From an uncultured Prevotella sp. (GTDB lineage Bacteria > Bacteroidota > Bacteroidia > Bacteroidales > Bacteroidaceae): a stretch of 22,633 nucleotides of DNA. The notes beneath the pieces were generated by a model. It did no database searches. It saw only the letters and a program-made list of their open reading frames with translations, and had not been told where the DNA came from. The translations under genes and the position numbers were made by a program. The DNA lies in assembly GCA_900553965.1 (NCBI GenBank), contig USFX01000014.1, positions 1 through 22,633 on the forward strand. The letters run 5' to 3'. This document shows, one piece after another, positions 7,714-15,527 of the stretch. Each line of letters opens with the position of its first letter. Within the stretch, counting starts at the first letter, position 1.

Positions 7714-10710
7714 ATGAAGCAATCTGAAAGTAAGTATTCTGTGTATCGGCTTTCCTTGTTTGTGATGCTGTTGCTTGCCGGCGGACTGTCCGCCCGTGCC
7801 CAGCAGATCAAGGTTACCGGTAGTGTGACTGACCCCGGCGGCGAGCCGCTGATAGGAGTCAGTGTGAGGGTTGATAATGCCGGCACAGGCACTGTCACCG
7901 ACTTCGATGGTAAATATACAATTGAAGCCAAGCCCAAGTCGGTGCTCACCTTTTCATACATCGGCTATGAGAATCATAAAGAATCCGTGAACGGCCGCCA
8001 TTCTATTAATGTCACTCTGAAGGAGCGTCAGGACGTGCTCAACGAGGTTGTGGTCATCGGCTATGGTACGATGGACAAGAAGGAACTGACGTCTGCAATC
8101 TCCCATGTCGGCGAGAAGGATTTCCTCAACATAAGCTCGCTTGACCCTTCGATGATGATTCAGGGAAAGGTGCCGGGCGTGTCCATCACCAACACCGGAG
8201 CCGGTGACCCGAACAATCAGGCCAGCATACAGATCCGTGGTGTCTCGTCGCGTTCGGCCGGTCTCGGTCCGCTGATAGTCATTGACGGTGTGCCGGGCGG
8301 CAATCTCACCAACATCAATCCCAATGACATCGCGTCGTTCGATGTCCTCAAGGATGGAGCCGCATCAGCCATCTACGGAACCCGCGGCTCAAACGGTGTA
8401 ATCGTCGTGACGACAAAGAAAGGCCAGAAGGACGGCCGCGTTCATACATCCTATTCAGGCATGTATTCGTGGGACATTATAAAGAAGGAGCTTGATATGA
8501 TGAACGCCCAGGAGTATCGTGACGTACGTCTTGGTTGGGGAGACACCGGCGTTGATCTTGGAGGAAACGTAGACTGGCTCGATGCTGTTAGTCGTACGGG
8601 AACAACCATGCAGCATACGCTCACTATCAGTGGCGGCAACGACAAGAGCAACTATCGTGTGAGTGCCGACTACCGCGACGCTAAGGGCATTGATCTGCGT
8701 TCGGGACGTGAGGAATATGGTGCACGTGCGTCCGTCATGCACACGACCAAGGGCGGACTCATAACGATAACGGCCAATGTCGCCCCGCGCATCATCTATC
8801 GTGACCAGGCGGACTGGAGTGTGTTCAAGGATGCCATCGAGGCTAATCCGACCACGCCGCTGATGGATCCGGACAATTCTCAGCTCTACTACAACTTCCA
8901 GGGACAGGTGGTCGGTTCAAACCCTGTGGAGCGTCAGAAGCTGGAGACAGACCATGCCGACACGAAGCTGCTCGACTGGGATGGAACGGTGAAGCTCAAT
9001 CTGCTGCCGTTACTGGCAAAAGGTGGGGTAAGCAATCATCGTCTGACAACTCAGGTTATGTTTGCCGACCATCAGTACAGCAACTACAACTCATGGTTCC
9101 GCCCCTCCACAAGCACACAGGCCATCAACAGCGGTCGCGAGGGTGAGGCCAGCCGCTCCTATTCGAAGGAGAAGCAACTCGTAGCTGAATGGCTCACCAA
9201 TTACAGCGGCAGTTTCGGCCGTCACAATGTCAAGGCCATGGCCGGATATTCCTATCAGTATTCCCAGTATTCAGGATTCAACGCCGAGAACAAGGACTTC
9301 CCCAATGATGGTCTCGGTCCGGACAATATCGGTTCAGGCGAGTATGCCAAGGAAGAGGGCGAGGTTCTCATGGGCAGCTACAAGAACGACGCCAAGCTCA
9401 TAGCGTTCTTCGGCCGTGTGAGCTATGATTTTGCCGGTAAATATATGTTTACGGCATCTTTACGCCATGAGGGTTCGTCGAAGTTCGGTGCTGCCAACAA
9501 GTGGGGAAACTTTCCTGCCGTATCAGCCGGATGGCGCATATCTGAGGAGAAGTTCATGAAGGGTCTGAAGTGGCTCAACGACCTCAAGCTGCGTGCCGAC
9601 TTCGGCGTCACCGGAAATCAGGATTTCGGCAGCTACATCTCGCTCAACACCATGACAGGCTTCGGATATTACTGCTACAACGGCAAGTATTTTCAGGTGT
9701 GGGGACCGTCAAAGAACGTCAATCCAAACCTGAAATGGGAGAAGGGCAAGAACTGGAACGTCGGTATCGACTTCTCGCTGTTCAACAACCGCCTGTCCGG
9801 TTCGCTCAACTACTTCAACCGCCGCCAGCAGGACCTGCTCGGAAACTATAAGGTGTCTGTTCCGCCGTATCTCTTCGACGAGACATTCGTCAACGTAGGA
9901 ACGATGAAGAACACCGGTTTTGAGATTGACCTCAATTTCAATGCCGTCAACACAAAGAATTTCTCGTATGACATCAGCTTTGTTGGAACGACCATGAGCA
10001 ACAAGTTCGTCGATTTCAGCAATTCCCAGTATGTCGGTCAGGACTACTATGACGTCTGCGGCACGGAGGATCCTTATCCATACTATAACCTGCAGCGCAT
10101 TCAGAAAGGTGAGTCGCTCGGCAATTTCTATATGTGGAAATATGCAGGTCATACTCCCGATGGCGAATGGCTTGTGTATGACAAGGACGGTGACATCATA
10201 CGTGCGTCGCAGGCGACCGATGCCGACCGTTGCATCGTCGGTAACGGTATGCCGAAGTTCACGATGTCCACGAGCCACAACTTCCGCTACCGCAACATCG
10301 ACCTTGCTCTCTTCTTCCGTGGTGCTTTCGGTTATGACATCTTCAACATCCACGACTTCTACTACGGTACACGTAATTTCACCGGCAACCGTCTGACAAA
10401 GGCCTACGGCAAGAACTTCGATGCGTCGCAGAGCGCAAACCCCGTCGTGTGCGACTATTTCCTTGAGCGCGGCGACTATCTCAAGCTCGACATGGTCACC
10501 ATCGGATATACGTTCACGCCGAAGGACTGGCGTTTCCTTGACCGCATCCGTGTCTACGGAACGATGAAGAACGTGTTCACGCTCACCGGCTTCAGCGGTG
10601 TCGACCCGTCTACATATCAGGTCAACGGTCTCACGCCCGGCGGTCAGGGCTCACGTACCTACTTCCCGTCGACAAGACAGATCATCGTCGGAATGCAACT
10701 CGACTTCTAA
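7714..10710 (+). CDS. susC: SusC-like TonB-dependent oligosaccharide transporter
   Basis: Outer-membrane importer that moves oligosaccharides into the periplasm using TonB energy, with SusD as its lid. The 998 residues show a signal peptide ending near ARAQ (30), a carboxypeptidase-regulatory-like domain (about 33-105), a TonB-box-like segment VLNEVVVIGYG (108-118), a plug domain (about 119-235) with IQIRGVSSRS, LIVIDGVPGG and IYGTRGSNGVI motifs, and then the beta barrel to a C-terminus ending in Phe, as is usual for barrel proteins. It is the first gene of the + strand locus and is followed 25 nt later by susD. Substrate cannot be read from SusC itself; the linked SusR, GH97 and GH31 suggest an alpha-glucan. 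Confidence 0.96.
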   Translation: MKQSESKYSVYRLSLFVMLLLAGGLSARAQQIKVTGSVTDPGGEPLIGVSVRVDNAGTGTVTDFDGKYTIEAKPKSVLTFSYIGYENHKESVNGRHSINVTLKERQDVLNEVVVIGYGTMDKKELTSAISHVGEKDFLNISSLDPSMMIQGKVPGVSITNTGAGDPNNQASIQIRGVSSRSAGLGPLIVIDGVPGGNLTNINPNDIASFDVLKDGAASAIYGTRGSNGVIVVTTKKGQKDGRVHTSYSGMYSWDIIKKELDMMNAQEYRDVRLGWGDTGVDLGGNVDWLDAVSRTGTTMQHTLTISGGNDKSNYRVSADYRDAKGIDLRSGREEYGARASVMHTTKGGLITITANVAPRIIYRDQADWSVFKDAIEANPTTPLMDPDNSQLYYNFQGQVVGSNPVERQKLETDHADTKLLDWDGTVKLNLLPLLAKGGVSNHRLTTQVMFADHQYSNYNSWFRPSTSTQAINSGREGEASRSYSKEKQLVAEWLTNYSGSFGRHNVKAMAGYSYQYSQYSGFNAENKDFPNDGLGPDNIGSGEYAKEEGEVLMGSYKNDAKLIAFFGRVSYDFAGKYMFTASLRHEGSSKFGAANKWGNFPAVSAGWRISEEKFMKGLKWLNDLKLRADFGVTGNQDFGSYISLNTMTGFGYYCYNGKYFQVWGPSKNVNPNLKWEKGKNWNVGIDFSLFNNRLSGSLNYFNRRQQDLLGNYKVSVPPYLFDETFVNVGTMKNTGFEIDLNFNAVNTKNFSYDISFVGTTMSNKFVDFSNSQYVGQDYYDVCGTEDPYPYYNLQRIQKGESLGNFYMWKYAGHTPDGEWLVYDKDGDIIRASQATDADRCIVGNGMPKFTMSTSHNFRYRNIDLALFFRGAFGYDIFNIHDFYYGTRNFTGNRLTKAYGKNFDASQSANPVVCDYFLERGDYLKLDMVTIGYTFTPKDWRFLDRIRVYGTMKNVFTLTGFSGVDPSTYQVNGLTPGGQGSRTYFPSTRQIIVGMQLDF

Positions 10711-10735
10711 TAACTAATTAAAAAACCTGTTTAAT

Positions 10736-12472
10736 ATGAAAATATTCAGAACAATAGTGTCCGCAGTACTCCTTGGCGTCTCTCTCGGAAGCTGCACCGA
10801 CCTTGACGAGACCCTCTACGATCAGGTGGGAACACAGAACTATTATAATACGAAGATGGATGTCGTGCGGGCCACATTCCGTCCTTTTGAACATGCTTTT
10901 TGGAGCATCTGCAGCCGTCATGTGCTCAACGAGCTGTCAGCCGACCAGCTCATCACTCCCACCCGCGACGGATGGTGGGACGACGGAGGCAAGTGGCGCC
11001 GCCTTCACTACCATGACTGGAATGTTGAAGACGGCGGCGACGCACAGACCGAGTGGAACGGCTGCTTTCAGGGCATCATGCAGTGTAATTATGTGATTGA
11101 GGACCTCGACAAGCTCGACCCGTCGCGCTTCGGCTTTTCCCAGGCCGAGTTTGACAACCTGAAGACACAGTGCCGTGCCCTGCGTGCATGGTTCTATCTG
11201 CGTCTGCTCGATGCTTTCCGCAACATTCCCCTTGCCGTGAGCTACAATGACGTGTCCCTCAACACGGAGACTCAGGTGGAGCCGAAGCGTATCTTCAGCT
11301 TCATTGAGAGCGAACTCAAGGACTGTATGGTGTTGCTCGTAGAGAAAGAGAGCCTCGGAACCAACGCCAAGCTGCAAGGACAGTGGACCAAGGCCGCCGC
11401 AGCCTCACTGTTGGTGCGCCTCTATCTGAACGCCGAGGTCTATATCGGCGAACCGATGTATGGTGAGTGTGCCGAGGTGGCTCAGGACATTCTCGACGGA
11501 AAATACGGCAAGTATGAGGTTGCCGACAGCTGGGATGCCGCTTTCGATTGGGACAATGATGCGTGCGACGAAGTTATCTTCGGCTTCCCCGCCTCTTCGG
11601 GCTACTCCTATTGGAACTATCAGGGTGACACATACTGGTGGACGGTTCCGGCGCGTGCCAAGTATTATTTCAACGACTCCAAGTCAAAGGGCGGCGACCA
11701 CAACTGCAAGTATGCGGCTTCTCCGAGTTATGCTCCCAATGGTGTGCTCTACACCTACGAACTGGGAATGCCAGTAGAGAAGTTCCGGAAATATCCCGGC
11801 GACGCCAGAATGACGCTCTATAGGAATCTGGGCAACAGTAGACGTGAGGGAATGTTCATCTACGGTTCGCTGGAATATGTCGATGATAATGGCGAGACGA
11901 AGAAGGTCAAGGCTCCCGAGGTCGACTACGAACTGTACATCCGTGACGCCGTCGGCAAGTTCCAGGGACTTGCGCCCGACCGCTGGCTGACCGCCTCAAA
12001 CAGTACGTTGCGCGATGGCGACCACAACTCCGGATGGCATTTTGCCAAATATCCGTTCTATGGCGACGACGATCCCGGTCAGATGGAGAGCGACTACACG
12101 GAGATCCGTCTTCCTGAGATCATCTATTCGCTGGCCGAGTGCAAGCTGCGCGCCAATGACACCGAGGGCGCGGCGAAACTGCTCAACAGCGTGCGCCGTC
12201 GCAACTATCCTGCCGGGGTGCTTTCCGATGTGCTCTATGCTCCTGAGGGCAACGCTAAGCTTGACATGAACGAGATGCTCGATGAGTGGGGACGTGAGTT
12301 TTTCGCCGAGAGCCGTCGCCGCATAGACCTCATCCGTTTCAACAAGTTCACTTCCGGAACGTGGTGGGACAAGGCACCTGATGCCGACGACCATACAAAG
12401 ATATTCCCCATCATGCGCCCCATCCTGAATGCAAATCACAATCTTGTGCAAAATCCGGGATACAGCGATTAA
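10736..12472 (+). CDS. susD: SusD-like surface glycan-binding lipoprotein
   Basis: Captures the glycan at the cell surface and covers the SusC pore. The 578 residues begin with a lipoprotein signal whose lipobox ends at Cys20 (SLGSC), followed by TDLDE; acidic residues just after the cysteine fit the Bacteroidetes surface-export signal. SusD-family features include the TPR-like segment CRALRAWFYLRLLDAFRNIP, the motif EIIYSLAECKLRAND and the C-terminal WGREFFAESRRRIDLIRFNKF-type segment. The protein is rich in Trp and Tyr (for example YWNYQGDTYWW), which could form a glycan platform. It pairs with susC upstream. A stable stem-loop lies between its stop and the next gene. Confidence 0.95.
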   Translation: MKIFRTIVSAVLLGVSLGSCTDLDETLYDQVGTQNYYNTKMDVVRATFRPFEHAFWSICSRHVLNELSADQLITPTRDGWWDDGGKWRRLHYHDWNVEDGGDAQTEWNGCFQGIMQCNYVIEDLDKLDPSRFGFSQAEFDNLKTQCRALRAWFYLRLLDAFRNIPLAVSYNDVSLNTETQVEPKRIFSFIESELKDCMVLLVEKESLGTNAKLQGQWTKAAAASLLVRLYLNAEVYIGEPMYGECAEVAQDILDGKYGKYEVADSWDAAFDWDNDACDEVIFGFPASSGYSYWNYQGDTYWWTVPARAKYYFNDSKSKGGDHNCKYAASPSYAPNGVLYTYELGMPVEKFRKYPGDARMTLYRNLGNSRREGMFIYGSLEYVDDNGETKKVKAPEVDYELYIRDAVGKFQGLAPDRWLTASNSTLRDGDHNSGWHFAKYPFYGDDDPGQMESDYTEIRLPEIIYSLAECKLRANDTEGAAKLLNSVRRRNYPAGVLSDVLYAPEGNAKLDMNEMLDEWGREFFAESRRRIDLIRFNKFTSGTWWDKAPDADDHTKIFPIMRPILNANHNLVQNPGYSD

Positions 12473-12501
12473 TATATTTATATAAAGGTGTAAAACATAA
12501 T

Positions 12502-12549
12502 GAGCCGTCCGTCTCCCGTCTCCATCATGTATGGAGTGGGAGCGGGCTC
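12502..12549 (+). other. Stem-loop between susD and the SusE/F-module lipoprotein gene
   Basis: Three stacked stems are visible: GAGCC (12502-12506) with GGCTC (12545-12549), CTCCC (12513-12517) with GGGAG (12538-12542), and CTCCAT (12520-12525) with ATGGAG (12531-12536), around a 5-nt loop. No T-run follows, so it is not a standard terminator. It may stabilise the upstream susCD mRNA end or lower read-through. Confidence 0.7.
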
Positions 12550-12567
12550 TCAAAAACCATAACAGAT

Positions 12568-13776
12568 ATGAAACTGAAACATTTATTTTCCGCAATCGCA
12601 GGATTGCTGCTCACCGCAGCCATGACAGGATGCGATGAAGAGAAGGATTTTGTCGTCATAGACGGCAATCTGCCCATAAAGACCTCCACGCTCTATATGG
12701 TAGGTGATGCCACTCCAGGCGGATGGAGTCTTGATGATGCCACCAGGCTTCAGACCACCGAGGCCGATGCGCTCGTATTCACGTGGGAGGGTACCCTCAA
12801 ATCCGGAGAGATGAAGCTGTGTCTTGCTCCCACGGGATGGGACGTAGCCTTCATCCGTCCTGAGAACAACGGCGAGGAGATCACGAAGACGTCTGTCGCC
12901 AACCGTCCGTTCGTCATGTATGCCGGCGACCCGGACAACAAGTGGCGGATTGCCGAGTCCGGTAAATACAGGCTCACCTTTGACCTTCGCAACTGGACCA
13001 TGGCTTCAGAGTATCTTGGCGCTGCCGTTGAAGAACCGTCTGAACCGGTGATATTTGAGCCGGTTGTCACCGACGTGCTCTATATCGTAGGCGAGGCTAC
13101 TCCCTCGGGATGGAACATCGACGCCCCGACGCCGACGGTCAAGACGGCCGACTACATGTTCGTCTATGAAGGCGAGCTGAACGGCGGCGAGTTGAAGGCC
13201 TGTATCTCGACCGGCGACTGGGGAGCTCCTTTTGTGCGTCCGTCGTTCAACGGCTGCAAGATAGGCAAGAGCGGCGTTGAGTCTGCCGACATCGTGTTTG
13301 CGGCTTCTCCCGATGACAAGTGGGTCGTTGAAACCGCCGGCATCTACCGCCTCACGTTCGACCTTGAACATGGAAAGCTGGCTGCCGAATATCTCGGTGA
13401 GCCGGAAGCCGGCGACAAGAAGACTCCAATAGAGACCGCTACGCTGTATATGATAGGTGACGCTACTCCCAACGGATGGAGCATGGATGAGGCGAGCGAG
13501 TTCGAGAAGTCGGCCGACAATCCCTATATCTTCATCTGGCAGGGGCGTCTCGTGCAAGGCTCGATGAAGGCCTGCACCGAGCGCGACGGCTCTTTCTCGT
13601 GTCCTTTCCTGCGTCCGTCATCAAATGGCGTTGAGATCTCTTCTGCCGGAGTGGCCTCGCCTGATTTCGTGTACACTAAAAATCCTGATGACCAGTGGAG
13701 AATAACCGAGGAAGGAACATATAGAATAACTTTCGACCTTGAGAACTGGACGATAACAGCAGAGAAATTGAATTAA
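12568..13776 (+). CDS. Surface lipoprotein with three SusE/SusF-like modules
   Basis: Probably a surface glycan-binding accessory of the SusCD complex. The 402 residues start with a lipoprotein signal ending at Cys22 (AAMTGC), followed by DEEKD, which fits surface export. Three tandem modules of about 110 residues follow at 41-150, 169-276 and 291-402. Each begins LY(M/I)(V/I)G(D/E)ATPxGW, has a central F(I/V/L)RP or similar segment, and ends with DDxW...G.YRLTFDL. This is the starch-binding module type of SusE/SusF. The N-terminal Ig-like domain usual in SusE and SusF is absent, since the first module begins about 19 residues after the cysteine. In the usual PUL layout it holds the SusE position. 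The glucan specificity is not deducible. Confidence 0.88.
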   Translation: MKLKHLFSAIAGLLLTAAMTGCDEEKDFVVIDGNLPIKTSTLYMVGDATPGGWSLDDATRLQTTEADALVFTWEGTLKSGEMKLCLAPTGWDVAFIRPENNGEEITKTSVANRPFVMYAGDPDNKWRIAESGKYRLTFDLRNWTMASEYLGAAVEEPSEPVIFEPVVTDVLYIVGEATPSGWNIDAPTPTVKTADYMFVYEGELNGGELKACISTGDWGAPFVRPSFNGCKIGKSGVESADIVFAASPDDKWVVETAGIYRLTFDLEHGKLAAEYLGEPEAGDKKTPIETATLYMIGDATPNGWSMDEASEFEKSADNPYIFIWQGRLVQGSMKACTERDGSFSCPFLRPSSNGVEISSAGVASPDFVYTKNPDDQWRITEEGTYRITFDLENWTITAEKLN

Positions 13777-13847
13777 ACCGATAAAAGCCACGGTTCTTCC
13801 GTCAGACTTCGTAACTGAGCAGGAGAAAATGTCTCATGAGAACAGGA

Positions 13848-13968
13848 AAATCCGTCACCGGAAATGTTACATGGGTCGTGTAACAAATCCGGTGGGCGGG
13901 GATATGGCTTACGGAGATTACGCCTGTCCCTCCGGAGCAACGGTATGGACATTCCGGAAGACGGATTT
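13848..13968 (+). other. Structured leader with two competing stem-loops before the GH27-like gene
   Basis: The 242-bp gap 13777-14018 contains no gene but is structured. A local hairpin pairs CACCGGA (13856-13862) with TCCGGTG (13888-13894) and GTTACA (13866-13871) with TGTAAC (13879-13884) around a 7-nt loop. The same left strand could pair at longer range instead: AAATCCGTC (13848-13856) is the exact reverse complement of GACGGATTT (13960-13968), and the neighbouring CCGGA can also pair with TCCGG near 13953-13957. The two folds share bases and exclude each other. No known riboswitch or promoter consensus was recognised. Confidence 0.55.
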
Positions 13969-14018
13969 CTTCATGTTGGACGCAAGAACCGTGAATTGAA
14001 AAAACAAAACTATCAAAT

Positions 14019-15446
14019 ATGAAAAAGATGACAATATTGACAATGGCCATTGCGGCAGCCGCAATGTTCAGCTCGTGCAGTGATGATGAAGAAATGCGCT
14101 ATCCGCCGTCGTATGACCTTTCGGACATGCCTGTCGTTGAGGGTGTGCATGACAACGCGAAAGCTCCGCTCTATTGGAGCGTTTATGAGTATTGCATGGA
14201 GGAGCAGGCCAAGGGCGTGAGCAATAACGATATGGACCTGACGTCGGAACAGTGGGACAACATCATCGACTGGGTGGCGTCCGACCTCAAGCCTTACGGC
14301 TATAACATGGTGTGCACTGACGGATTCATCCCGATGCTCGCCAACGACGGGAGCGGATATATGACCCATTACGGCTCCGTGGCGCTGAAGGATCTTGTAG
14401 CCAAGTGCAAGGCTAAAGGGCTCGAACTCGGGGTCTATGACAATCCGCTGTGGATTCACGGTCCGCGGGAGACGAAGATATCAGGAACGGACTATACTTT
14501 CGGTGACCTCTACTACAACAGCGAGACCGACAAGGACGTCTGGTACCCCAATGCCGAGGACACATGGTTCCACTGGGTTGTGGCCGACCATCCCGGTGCA
14601 AAGGAATATATTGACGGTTTCTTCAAGCATTACAGCGAGCTGGGCGTGAAGTTCATCCGCATGGACTTCCTCTCGTGGTATGAGGACGGCAGAGACCGCG
14701 GAATGGGTACCGTGAGCCGTGGATACGGCCGCAGGACATACGCCCGTGCTATGTACTATATCGCTGAGGCTGCCAAGAAGTATGGCGTGTTCACGTCGCT
14801 TGTCATGCCTCACATGTACAACGACGCTGAGGTTGAGGCCAGATATGGAAACATGGTGAGAATCGTTGCCGATACCGGCGGTGGCGGATGGAGCCATTGC
14901 TCGTCGAGCGACAAGGGCAAGCTCTACACCACGTGGCCCAACTGCAACAATCAGTTTGACGGGTTCATCCATTGGTCGCACATTGCCGGTCGCGGTAAGG
15001 TAATCCTCGACGGCGACTTCATCCGTCTCAACACATTCGAGAGCGACACCGAGCGTGAGACCGTCATATCATTGCAGCTGATGGCCGGCGGGCCGATTGC
15101 TGTGTCCGACCAGCCCTCAACCATCGGTGACAACCTCCGGTTCTACACCAATTCTGAGCTGCTTGAGCTCAACCGCGACGGTTTTGTCGGCAAGCCTGTG
15201 AGCGATAATCTGCTCGACAAGAATAACGAGATATGGTATGGTCAGATGTCCAACGGCGACTACGTAATAGGACTGTTCAACCGCGATGCCACTACTTCTA
15301 CGCGCTCCGTCAACTTCAGTGACCTCGGAATCAGCGGCGAATGGAACGTGCGTGACCTCTGGGAACATGCCGACGAGGGCAAGGCCACGTCGCTCTCGGT
15401 CAATATCCCGGCCCATGGCTGCAAGATCGTGAGATTGAGCAAGTAA
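14019..15446 (+). CDS. Surface-lipoprotein glycoside hydrolase, clan GH-D (GH27-like)
   Basis: A predicted retaining glycosidase anchored outside the cell. The 475 residues start with a lipobox ending at Cys20 (FSSC), followed by SDDEE, a strong match to the surface-export signal. The (beta/alpha)8 barrel (about 50-375) follows the GH27 pattern: GYNMVCTDGF (94-103), KAKGLELGVYDNP (131-143), KFIRMDF (211-217) with Asp216 at the nucleophile position, and VRIVADTGGGGW (280-291) with Asp285 at the acid/base position. Then come LMAGGPIAVSDQP and the YTNSELLELNRD segment that leads into the C-terminal beta domain (about 400-475). The nucleophile motif has Arg where GH27 alpha-galactosidases have Lys. 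GH27 also contains isomalto-dextranase, which would suit this alpha-glucan locus better than alpha-galactosidase. Fold is well supported; substrate is not. Confidence 0.8.
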   Translation: MKKMTILTMAIAAAAMFSSCSDDEEMRYPPSYDLSDMPVVEGVHDNAKAPLYWSVYEYCMEEQAKGVSNNDMDLTSEQWDNIIDWVASDLKPYGYNMVCTDGFIPMLANDGSGYMTHYGSVALKDLVAKCKAKGLELGVYDNPLWIHGPRETKISGTDYTFGDLYYNSETDKDVWYPNAEDTWFHWVVADHPGAKEYIDGFFKHYSELGVKFIRMDFLSWYEDGRDRGMGTVSRGYGRRTYARAMYYIAEAAKKYGVFTSLVMPHMYNDAEVEARYGNMVRIVADTGGGGWSHCSSSDKGKLYTTWPNCNNQFDGFIHWSHIAGRGKVILDGDFIRLNTFESDTERETVISLQLMAGGPIAVSDQPSTIGDNLRFYTNSELLELNRDGFVGKPVSDNLLDKNNEIWYGQMSNGDYVIGLFNRDATTSTRSVNFSDLGISGEWNVRDLWEHADEGKATSLSVNIPAHGCKIVRLSK

Positions 15447-15457
15447 CAACTCATCTT

Positions 15458-15499
15458 AGCCTTTTCCCCCCCCAAAAAAAAAAAAGGGGGGGGAAGGCT
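15458..15499 (+). other. C8-A12-G8 hairpin between the GH27-like and GH97 genes
   Basis: AGCCTT (15458-15463), a TT bulge, then eight C (15466-15473), twelve A as the loop (15474-15485), eight G (15486-15493) and AAGGCT (15494-15499). The stem has 14 pairs with one bulge. The following TCCTTTAACTT is only weakly T-rich, so termination is possible but not typical. Homopolymer runs of this length can vary by slippage or sequencing error. Confidence 0.75.
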
Positions 15500-15527
15500 T
15501 CCTTTAACTTCATAAAAAATAACAATA

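Noticed and set aside
13772..13796. AACCG...CGGTT pairing after the three-module lipoprotein gene as a terminator
   Set aside because: Only about five pairs with a long loop and no T-run follows; too weak to annotate.
14019..15446. Simple annotation as alpha-galactosidase
   Set aside because: The fold is GH27-like, but the locus partners are alpha-glucan enzymes and pocket motifs differ from galactosidases, so only the clan level is claimed.
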